A stretch of DNA of 60,000 bases from Acanthaster planci. Its lineage: Eukaryota > Echinodermata > Asteroidea > Valvatida > Acanthasteridae. The stretch is taken from assembly GCF_001949145.1 (NCBI RefSeq), contig NW_019091458.1, positions 86,857-146,856 of the forward strand, given 5' to 3'. The position numbers and the translations under genes are program-made. Under the pieces are notes generated by a model. That model was not told the origin of the DNA, did not search any database, and saw only the letters and a list, made by a program, of their open reading frames with translations. Of the stretch, positions 12,801 through 24,800 are shown one piece after another. Position 1 is the stretch's first letter; each line of letters begins with the position of its first letter.

Positions 12801-15800
12801 GCAGCTGTGGATGGCTCCTGGTATGAAGGGGTTAATATCCTGGTGAAATGCTCCACAATCTCAGCAGTAAAATCCATTCTCATGATGTAATACTTCTTAC
12901 TTGTACAGCTGTGTTAGCTTATGCAATGATTATTAACCCATTTGGGCCTGCTAACAACAGCAAATGCTATTTTGGTAGTTTATGCCATACATGTTTTTCA
13001 ACAACTATTCCTAGTCCATGGCACTAGTTTGACTACTAGTCTCTTGACATCCTATCCATCAATTTTTCCAGGCAATCCTGTGAAATATCTTGCCATGCCT
13101 ATGAAGAAGCTCCCACAGATGCGTTTGACTCATTGGGCATCGCTCTCTTACTTTACAGTCCAGCATCTCTTTTGGGTTTAAATCTGGCGACTGGGCAGGC
13201 CGGTCTATGACTCTTTCTTTTCCAAATATGACTTGCACAGCTTGGACATATGCTTTGGGTCATTGTCTTGTTGCATGACAAAGTTGGCACCATTCAGACG
13301 TTGTCCTGAGGGAATGGCTTGATGTTGGAAAATACTCTGGTACCCATGCTGGTTGAGGATTCCTTCCACTCGATACAAATTGCCAACTTTGCCTGCCCCA
13401 AATCAACCCCACACCGTTACACTTCCTCCTCTGTGTTTGACTGTGGGTTTGATGCATTGAGATTTCCTCCTTTCCCCCGGTCTTCATCGAATGTAGACCC
13501 GCCTCTTACAGCCAAATACCGGTACTTCAAGTTTTGGTATGTCTGACCACAGTACCTTCTTCCATTGCTCTCTGGTCCAGTTTAGCCCAAGCATATCTTT
13601 TCACCTTGCTTTTTTTTTTCTCTTGAGGAGTGGTTTCTTCGTGGATACTCACCCCATCAACCCTGTAGCTTTGAGGCGATGCCGCACTGTGGATGAAGAA
13701 ACAGCTTGCTTACATGTGCTGTTCAATTCTGAAGTAATTTCTGGACATGTCAAATATCTGTCATGCAGGCTGCAAACTGGTGTGCTTATCTTCTGCTTTA
13801 GAGGTAATCTTTTGCCGGCCGAATCTCTTTCTGTCCACATTTGACCCAGTCTCAGCTTTCCTTGCAAGGCAGGTGTGGACTCCATAAAGATATACATTCA
13901 GTTTGTTGGCTATTTCGGAAATGCTGTAGCCTTCAGATCATAGAACCACCACAGACTGGCGTGTTTCTAAGGAAATCCCCCCAGTTTTAGCCATTACTGT
14001 CAGCTTCAGATTGTCCAGATCAAGATAAGGGCAGAGAAAAATGCTTTAGGCCTTTCAAACCTCTGACTTTGTAACAACACTGTGCTCCAAGATCATAGTA
14101 ACAACATTCAGTCATGCTACTAACACGCCCCAATCCCTGTTGTTATCCCGAGATCACCTCCTAATAAAGAAATGTGACTAGTGCAATTTCCAGGTGTGGA
14201 ACACCGAATTATGCAAAATCAAACGACTTTGGGGAATACCATTACCATAATGTAATCAACTTCTCCTGGGCTACTACCTTATCGTGGTGGAGTAGTTTGT
14301 GTACCTTGGTGACCCCGAGAGCTATGCTGATGGGAGTTTAGCACTCCAAGAAGGGTCACCTAAGTCAGACAGGTCGAAGGGTAGAGGTCAGACAAAAGGT
14401 AGTCCAAACCCTGTCAGTTCAGCAGCAGGGGCTGGCAGCTGCAATCATGACAGACTTAACTCGGCTGGCATATTGCAGTAGACCGACTAGGGGAGGAACT
14501 CACCTGCAGAGTCAACGGCAGTGGGTCACCAGGCATAGTTAGTTTGCCACTGCAGGGTAGCCTTCATTCTCCCCTGCTGTCGCGCCTTTCGCGTTCCATA
14601 GGACTTGGTGTCTGATAGGCCCAGAGGAGAGCGTCTGTCCTGGGAAAGCATTCGCTCTCTCTTTCTCGCACTTTGCATCTACCAATCATGATGGTTCATC
14701 ACAGTATTCAGCTACCAGCAATGCGGAAGCCACCCTCTTCAGGTGCTTTTGTTGCCCTCTTCTGGGAGCTACTGTACGCTGATGATGCCGCCCCTGTCAC
14801 TCACTCTGCAACTGAGCTTCAAGGCTCGTTCAGAGTTTGGTATGGAGATCAACCTTGATAAGACCGTAGTGGTGATGCAAGGTCCTGCAGCCCCACCTAC
14901 CGTCACCATCCATGGTACAGTCGTTAAAGTGGTCAGCAAGTTTCCCTATCTCGGATCCATCTCTCAGCAACACAAACTTCCTTGATGATGAGCTCGACTC
15001 CAGAAAAGCTAAGGCAGCAACCACCTTTGGCCGGCTCCAAGCAAGTGTGTGGGACAACCGCGCCTTTCCAAGATCTGTGTCTATGTGGCATGGGTACTGA
15101 GTGTACTACTGTATTGTAGCGAGTCATGGCCCACCTACCGCCGCCAGGAGCATTGTCTGAATGCCTTTCATTTTCGCTGCCTACGTTCGATCCTCGGTAT
15201 ATCCTGGCAAGATTGAGTCTCGTACCCCGCCATCCTTGAGCTCACTGGCATTGTTGACATGTTCACACTGCTGTCTGCTCGACGCCTCCGCTGGGCCAGA
15301 CAAGGGTGCAGACTGGACGAGGGCCGACTCCCTGAAGACATCTTCTATGGAGAGTTGGCCAATGCCTCACGTCCGTGAAGTTATCCAAGACTTCGTTTCA
15401 AGGACACACTCAAGCGTGATCTGCGGGCATTCCAAATTCCAGCAAGCTCAAAGGAGACTACTGCAGAGGAATGTGCAGACTGGCGCTCTACAGTACAAGC
15501 AGCTTTTCCACCCCTTCAGAAGACTACATCACACTTTGTGAGAAACGACAGGTGGCTAGACACCGGGCTTCATCGTCGCGTACGATGGGATAGGCCATCG
15601 CAATGTAATCAAACTAAGCCATAAACAAATGCTACATCATTTCACTACTGAAAACCTCCGACAACTAACAAGAATAGCACAATAGTAGCATGCAGTAATC
15701 AAAATCTGTTGACTCATCATGTTCCAAATGTCTTGGAGGGTAGTGTAGAAAACAGCAGACTGGCTGGTTTCATACTCCAAATGTGCATGCGAGTTTCAAT

Positions 15801-18800
15801 TTTGGGGGATTGTTTTCAGATATCTGTTCAGATAAATGCACACAGAAACTCAAAGTTTTCCAGGGTTTGAATATATCGACTGCCTGTTACTTACCTGAGG
15901 TTCAGCAAACAGTTTGGAATGATCAAAGAATGGTGCGGGGGCACTTGGCCTTGACTGAAACAAAACAGAAATATTTGATGTTAAAATGAAAAAAAAATTT
16001 GTTATCGGAGGTGGGTAAGTGGGTGGAATCTGTCGTTTTTGCTCTAAAATTGTTTACCCACCCCAACAAAAGCTGTACTGCTCAGACCCTTTTTGGAGTT
16101 TTTGGACTCAACAATAACAATATCAAGAGTTCCAAATTTTCAGACTCATTCACAGCTACTGCTACCTCTTACCGGGGTGTTGAAAATTCGGGAGGGATCG
16201 AAGAACTGTGGGCTTGGTGGAGGTGAAGGCTGGGGCTTAGCCTGAGGTCTTGTCGGGTAGTAACGAGTCTGACTGGGCCGCGTCTGATTGCCAGGAAAGG
16301 CAGCGTTTGGTGGTGAGAAGCGAGGGCCAGGAAAACGCTGGCCAGGCATCTGCAAGTCACGGTCAAGATATTTTTTTCAGAGCTGATGCATGACAAATCA
16401 AGTGTGCTATGAGATGTCTGTGTTCATGAACAGTCAAGCAAGAACCGGACCAAAGCAAAGGATATTGGTCATTGTTAAGGGAATAAATATGTGATTTGGC
16501 AGTCTTAAATGTTCGTTTAAGCAGCTAAAGAGAATGGACGCGACTAATACCTGAGACACAGGTGAGGACATTATCGGCGTTCAGTCTCCTGAGCCAGTCT
16601 TAAATGCACATTTATGACTGGCGAAGCACATATTTATTCCCATTCATAAATACCTTTTTTCATAAATACCTTTTAAAAGAGAGAGTCAAAAGAAGTCAAT
16701 ATATGATGAATTTCCAGCATTTTATTCTAGAATTTTACTTTCATTTTCCCGAACACCCCCATCCACTTAATGGAATATTTCTTTGTGCAAATTGTTCAAT
16801 TGGCAGGTGTGTGGCGAGCTGCGTGCACGCAGACTCTTGACCAATCAGAATCGTTTAAACTGTCATGTATCCAGGTGCCAGTGCATGATTTACACAGCGG
16901 GCATTATCACTTCGCAGTTAATACACGGTCAAGTTGCACGTTGCTGAATAGCATGCCTACTTCATTAAAACAGAATTTTCCAGAGACTGTTTTATATCCA
17001 GCATGTTTCACAATATGATGCTTGAAGGTATCACTGGGCAATGATAAGAAATAACAAAGATTGATCCAACTCCATTACAGTGTTTTATCTTACACTCCTC
17101 GAATGTTGCTGAAACTGTTGTTCGTTCCTCTGCTGCCTCATAAACTGTTCCCAGGCCACTGCAGTCTCAGTCAGCAATCTTCGTATCTCAGTGTAGTGTG
17201 GGCTGCTCATGGGCACAACGTCCAGTGGCATGTATCCCCGCCGGTCCTTCCTGGAGGGGTCCACTACGTGCTTCCGCAAGATGTCAACGACCGTCTTGGC
17301 GTGAGAGAACGGGCCGGTCGTCTTGGCCACCAGGTGGAAGAGCGAATCCCCGAAGCGGTCCGGCAGGTTCCTCCGCTCGCTTGTGGTGAAAACTTTACTG
17401 AGGAGGTATTCCAGGAGGCCAACCCATCCTGGGGAAATTCAGACACATCTTGACTATATGACAGGCTACATGTTGCGGAGGGTGTCTCCTCTCTCTAAAC
17501 TTCCCTATCCTCCATCACTATGGTCCGATTTCACAGTGCTAATGCAAAAACCTGCTGCAATCCAGTCACAAGTTTAAGTTTCAGCTTTAGTTCAACCACT
17601 CATTAACTGCTTTCTAGCAATGGGCACACAAAGTAAAAGTCACATTCAAACAACCCTAGCTGAACTCTTTCGTAAACTCCCATTGTCACATGCATTTCAC
17701 CATTGGCTGAAACTCTCTACATTAAGAAATTGTTTTCATTAGAAAAATCAGCATGTTACTGTGGTTCAGGCTGAAAAATGGATATTTTTCTGGATTACAA
17801 TTATGCCCAAAGAATTTTTTGAAGTGATCCAGAACTGGTTTTCCGATCCAAAACTAAAAAGAGTGTTGTCACTTTCGTCGATCATAGTCCAAATTAAAAG
17901 ATTGAATATTGAAAACAAAATTGTATTTTCTCCAACACATAAGGCGGACTATTGACCACATTTCACTGGAATTTGAGGGTTTTTTGAGTTGCACTCTGAC
18001 TGAATAATGTTTGCAATCCGGAACTAGCAAAATGATCGTATTTGTAAAGATTTAAAAAAAACAAATGTGACATTGATTGTACATGTTGTTTATTAAAAAT
18101 TCGAAGTTTTGAATCCTCCACATTTTTAAGTTTTAAATTGACAGCAAGACTCCACAGTAACAGTTGAAATAATACAATTTTTAAAAGTTACCTTCGCTAA
18201 AAATGACCATTTTGGGCGGGGGAAAATTCCTGCAGGCAATTAAATAAATAGGCTAATTTGCCCAGCAGGCTTATTACAGAAAAGCTTAAGGTCAAGGCCC
18301 GAGTTTACTGAAGTAGTCACTCCAACTTGTCCAGCAATGCATTGCCACTATTGCTTTGTGAATTTCCGTACTGAAGCAGCTCCTTGAAACAGACCCACCA
18401 TACAGCAGGCTTTGGCAGTTTCATGCCCCTATCTTACTGAATTGATCCTAAACTTGGAAATAGATTAAAGACTCCACTTTCTCAAAGAATTGCCTACCTA
18501 TAGAGTGAGTGCGTATGGGGGGGGCCCAACACCTGCTGCAAGAAAAATCAATTGACATGTGTACTCACCAGTTCTCAGTGTATTCTCAACTGCACAGTGC
18601 AGGGGTGTGTCCCCTTCCTTCTGGCTCAAACCTTCGACCTTTGACCCGTGCTTGAGCAGCTCGAGCACCAAGTGCATACTCCAGTTGTCGTATATATTGA
18701 AGAGATCACTGCAAGAGATTCCATTTCATACATGAAGTTAGTTGAGCAACTGATTTCCAACTGAAAGTTTCCATGAGGGGATTTACCTTTTGGAAAAAAT

Positions 18801-21800
18801 CTTGTTTATAAGGCTCACTTATGCCGACTGAAAGGGCTTTGCAAGAAGTGTTGCTGCAGTAGTTACATGTCACAGGGGTTTAGATAATTTTTCCAAGCCA
18901 TAAATACAATACCCACTTCCTTGCTCAGAGTAGCGTACAGTAATCTTTTGCCCTCAGTATTGTTTAGTATTGTGCTCTTCTTCATGAGAGGGAGAGTTAA
19001 GTACTCTAAGAGGTGGAGGAACTGAGTACCAGTATTATGCGAGTTAGTCCTTTCGCCTTAGTAAATCTAATAAAACTTATTATTTCTCTTGAAAACACAG
19101 TAAAAAATGGCGCTTAGTGATAACCATGAACTCATGACACCAAAGACAAAATCACATTCGTATCCACCCGTGTACAGCGGCACTTGTGAGGTTACTGCTC
19201 CGGGTCTTTTCCGGTCGATTCAGAATTTTCTGAACAAATCGTTATGCACAGAGCGGCTGGAAAAGCTGTACGCAGACAAACGTGAACAAATTGGTTTCGG
19301 AAGTACCCGCTACAAATGTTACTCTGTAGGGCAGGGCGTACCGGTAACTGATAAAGCATGAAAAATATAGAAACTTATGGTGCTCTTTCTACAGTAGAAA
19401 TCACTGCATATTTTACATTCCACCTAAGGTTTTATGCTACGTAATTTGACTAAATTTCCAAGTTTGGAAGCTTACATACATGTACACCAATATGTATGGT
19501 AGCTAAACCCCTGATGTCAAGACTTCTTTCTACAACACTTTCATTTTCAAATGTTACAATACACGTATTACAAATCCCTCGAAGGGGACCTTCTGGCATG
19601 TTCACATGTGGTACTAACTTGTTCAGAAAAATGTAGGCAGAGCATTATTTTCACATCACAATGTGCAAACAGCGAACCTTTACCTTTCTGCTATATTGAA
19701 ATTTTAAGATGATGTGCACAGTACCAGGTATACTCCCTGTCCAATTGAGAGTTAACTCCCACTCACGATCGGGTCGCATTTGTACCATTTGTATGCTCAG
19801 GAAGATACTCAAGTTAACATGAGTAACACACTTCAACGCAGCAAAGTGTGAGATTTTATGACCACATTATAACCAATATGAGATATGGAAAGTTACAAAA
19901 TAGAACGAAGCAAGTTCAACTGTGAAATCATCTCACAAAAACATTCTTGGCATCCGCTCATGGGAACTTCTTTCAAAACCAGAATTTACCGGACTATGGT
20001 TCGAAGGTCGATGGCCGAGGTGTCACAGCCGGTGGCGGCACCACCTTTGCCGATCTCGTACGTCTTGCCTGATTGAATACCACCGCGAAGGAACACCAGC
20101 CGTAAAGCCTGACAAAAAAAGGGACAGTTTCTTATTCTAATTAGGCAGACACCGCACAGCCATTCAATTATACGTTTAGAAGGTACTGGGCCATGGAGAA
20201 AGTAGACATATCGAGTCCCAAAGTCCCTCAATGCAGTTTTGACCTTGGAATTCCAACTTTCAAACTTCTGTCGCAGCTAAAATCAGTCAGAGCAGTTTAA
20301 TGGTAATGGAAAGACTTTCGATGCACTTCAAAAGTGATGTCGTGTGAATACTTTTACAAGTAAACTAGACAGAGGATGACTGATATACCTCTTCCAAAAC
20401 CAACTTTAAGTTGCATTTAAAAATTTTCATACAATACACTTACTTTGCTAATTCCAACTGTTAATGAGGTTGGAAACAGAAAAATGCGAAAGTTCTTTTC
20501 AAAGTTGACTCTCCGTGAACTCGGCTGAAGTCACAGACTAAATTTGGCCCTTGGCAACTGATTGTCAGCGAGCCCTCCAAGCTTATTTGCATCGTCTAAC
20601 AATTATCACATCGTCTAACAATGTGCTAATTTTTAGGTACTTTGAGTAAGCGGACTAATGAATACACAAAGTTCACAGACTAACTGCCGTTTGGATCTCT
20701 TTGAGGCCAATATGTTGGAAGCGCTTGGTTCATAAAACCACCGGCATTAAGCCTCAGCAGTTCACATGGGCTTCTCAAACACTTTTTGACTTCATTAGCA
20801 TCCATTCATACTTCGTTGGTAGCCTTTTTTTCCTTGAAGCCCCATGTTTTCTTTCGCTTTGATGCTGTCAAAAAACACTTTCTCAGCAAGATTTTATTGA
20901 GTTTTAGATTGATGTAATTATTATTTTTTCCCCATGCCCTTTGAGGGAAGGATTAAGGTTGGGAAAAAAATTTGATCATGGGCAGGAGAAAGATTTATTA
21001 CAGAAATTCACTGGCCGTCCAAAGTATGATGGCGGAAGCTAGCTTTCCACGAAAAAGTACATGTAGGTATTAAAAACGTTACTTTCTAAATCATTGTGAT
21101 GAAATTTTTGAAGACAGTGCTATCGGCGCATTTTGTGTGAATTTCTGACCCATTTAATTATTGTTGTATTCATTTGAAGCACGGTTTTGTTCCTTTTACA
21201 GCATGTTTTATGATAATTGCATCGTAGGCCTACAGATATCTACAGTGTATTTCTGTAAATCATTATTTCTTCAAGACATGCAGGTTACTGCTGTAAATGT
21301 CAGGTTTTTCTGAAAATAAATGCACTAAAGGTTCTTAAAGGTTGCCCAATTTTACCGTAATTCACAGTCCACATTACCCCATAAGTGAATATAAAAAAGC
21401 TAATGTGTCAGGCTCTGTAGCCTAGGTAACACTGTTGCTGTGGATACACCAAGGTAGAAATCAAGAGTCAGAATTATTTGGCTTCACCTGTGAGGCGCAC
21501 AGGGCAGCGGCTGCAGCCATTTACCATAGGTGTGATTCAAAGCACAGCTAACTTCTAGCACAGCCTAGGCCAAAAACCATGTTTGTGTGTACATCGGTTT
21601 GGTTCAGACATGTACATGTACACACATGTACACTGGTCAGTGCAAATTGAGACATCGGAGAGCTTGCTATGTACAAAATACATTTATAACAAGCAACTTT
21701 GATTTCAACACATTTTTTCCCTTAACTGTTTCCCTACAGTTTTTTGGGGAGTTACAATTGCATGAAACGTGAATGCCTTACTGTCGGAGGAGTGACATTT

Positions 21801-24800
21801 GCTGACTGTGTTTCACCAACCAAAACTGTTGTTTTATTTGAACCACGTTTGACTCAACAAAATTATCGTAGGATATATGAAACAGGAAAAACAACATGCT
21901 CAAATGGGACTTCCCTAAGTTACAGGGCACAAGATCCAATTTCAAGGAAATCATGTTTTGTTTATTTTTGACGAAACTGATTCAACTATCAAACTATAGC
22001 ATTGGATACATTCAAAGAACCTTGTTTATATCTTGCGCTATGGCTATATCAAGTCAGCATCTTTCCCAGGACAGTTTCCACGTGGCCAAAGGGGTGATTT
22101 TGCACCTGCCTTTTTTTCCGAAAAGATACCAGCATGTTGTTAATTTAGATTTGCAAACAATTTAAAATCATTCATTCTGCACGGTCGTATGACATAATTG
22201 ACCGAATATGGAGTGCAGGGGCGTAGCTATTGGAGATTGGCTCACATAATGTTGGTCTGAATATACATGGATGTAGTGAGAATTTAGCATTGTTATGTAT
22301 TGGAGTGCAGTACCTTGCATGTTCGTGGTTGATTATTACTTAATTCTCAGCACGTGCATTTTACAACCATTGTGTGATATTATGATATGGGCCATCATAA
22401 GTTTACTTTACATGTACATACATTGTGCAGTAGATTTGTACATACATGTACAGTGGAACGCGGCTATACCACACACTGCTATACCAAACATTCAGCTGTA
22501 TTGAACATCGTCCTTGGCTCCCAATAATTTGTGCACAGAACCTACTGAACACTGTTCAGTTGCCGTTTGTAATTCCCCAACGTCAACATGATAAAACAGT
22601 CGGTGTTTTCTATGTTGGAAAGTGACAAGTGGCCATTATTTCCCCAAGGATTAGAAGGGAAAGCCACTAGTTGTCAACGGTATTGAATAGACACTGGTTT
22701 TGCGACTCCATATGACTGGGTGCGGAAAAAAAACTGTACGTACGCGCACGGTGGCATTGCACTAACAAAAGTCTAAAGAGGGCGCCGCTGATCAATCCTA
22801 AGCGGTAGTTTCACGACTTTTAGGATAAACTTGATATCAATTCTTTGACTTAAGTTTAAATAAAAAACAAAAATACTTAACAGATAGATTTCTCGAAACC
22901 TTAAACTTGAATCCAACGACAAAACATCATGAAAACAGCAAACCAAGGTATCACAAGAGGGTGCACTTTGGTTAGACAAGAGAGGGCGCTATTCAACACG
23001 GCAACGAAACGTTCGGCAGTTAAATTCGCTATACCAAACGACCACTGTACCGAACATTTAGCTGTTCGTTATAGCAGCATTGCACTGTACATATACAGCA
23101 CGCACATGTACCGAGCACGGGTGCGGCATCCCTTGTTTTCCATTGTTTGTTGTTTCCTTTTTTATCAAGTTTTCTTGCATGCATTCCGTTTGCTATCAAT
23201 GCCATGCCATATTAAAAGCCGAATATTTGAACCAACTTATTTGGCTCGGCTCGGTTTGGTTCGAAAGCATCATGTCTGATGATTTTTGGTTCAATTCGGT
23301 GGTTCGGCTGCAGCTCATAATCTAGAAATAGGCCCAGCTACTAAAAACCAATTATATGCCTCTGTGTGGTATTCATAGAACACGTTTTCCTTGTACTTGT
23401 AAAAACCTACCTATGGCTCTAAAAACAGGCCTACAAAATCTCTACTAATTGGAGTAGACCGAAGTTCACTGATTTTGTAGTATTTAAATGTACATTCAAA
23501 GCTCATGCATAATTTATTAGGTATATTAACATAACAAAGCAACCCAGCCAAGATCACCTTATTAACTGGTCAATCATGAGTGAACAGGGTCGCGGAAGAA
23601 CATTCGCTGACAGTACACAGAGTCTTTTTGAAACGAGCCCCAATTAAACGAAATAAGAAAAACCATTCCTCATTACAACCTCATTAACATTCACAAAGAA
23701 AAAATAGGAAAAAATCTGTCTGGTACACGTGACTTCTGCATACTGAATCAAGGGTTCCTATCCCTACTTGAAAGAATTTCAAAATCATTTTAGGGAACAT
23801 TTTTTGTCCGTGAAAGTCTATGACATTTTTAAGAGTGCCCTCTTCCCAAAATTGAAAAGTTCTCACCTGGATCAAGAGAACTCTCTGCAATTAATCTCTG
23901 GTCAAGCAACAACTGACCATGCGGGGGACAGAACTTAAACAAATCTTTCTCACAAAAACATGAACAAAAACTCACATGATAGTCCTTGTTCTTGGCAAGT
24001 CGCTGAACAACTTCCGTCCACACAGACGTGGGGATATCTAGGAGCCTGAACAGGAACTGTGATTTTTTCCACTTATCTGCAAGGCCATGGAAACCAAGAA
24101 TATCACTGAATATGCATACATGTGCTTAAGTTCACACAAGTAGGGTAGTCCTATTATGTTGAGGAATATAAAGTAATAGATACTTTTATATCTTCTAACA
24201 TTTCATATATTTTATCCACACTGCCTTTTTCTGTATGCAGAATCAACCATGTCCAAAATGATTTCATTTACAAACATTAGAGGATTTCATGAGGTTTAAT
24301 TCTGTATTTGTTCAATTCTACTCTCATACCGGTAAATATAACAGTGTTGTTGACCACATACATGAACATGCTCACTCATTAATGTTTTTGATATGTCTCT
24401 ATGGAGTTTCTCAATGCAGTTCTGATTTGTGATAGAAGAGTTACAAACATCGATACGTGCAAAGGATGTGTGAAAGTTTTTTCAAGATGTCTACTGATTT
24501 AAATGTTCATTCCCATTCTCACTTCCTGGTTGTCCAAACAGCTCAAAAATTCCACATCAACACAAAGTTCAGTATTTTGGAGGGGCAAATCTGGCTGTTT
24601 ATTGTGAATGGCACACACCCGTTAATAAAAGCCACTCTGTCTTTCCTTTTGGGGGGAAATTTGTTTGTTTGTTTTTTAGGGGTTTAGCAAATGTGACAAT
24701 GATTTGAAACAGATCTGTGCTCTTGGTTTAGAGTGAAATCAGCAAAAAAAATACCATCAAAATGAAAGTATGTCACTGCAAATCTGTACGTCACTGCAAA

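Larger units (their letters stand above)
12565..15745 (-). mobile_element. Tc1-type DNA transposon, with two nested insertions
   Basis: Ends CACTACCCTCCAAAAG at the left, mirrored at the right (CTTGGAGGGTAGTG), with flanking TA dinucleotides at both ends. The 3181-bp span contains a piggyBac-type MITE and a LINE fragment. Subtracting these and their target duplications leaves about 1.63 kb, the normal Tc1 length. It lies in the intron between exons 9 and 10, in the same orientation as the host gene. Confidence 0.88.

Noticed and set aside
20042-20070. GGIQSGKT in exon 5, resembling a P-loop
   Set aside because: Lacks the GxxxxGK[ST] spacing context of the family; the family's NTPase lies at the C-terminal side (exon 19 onward).
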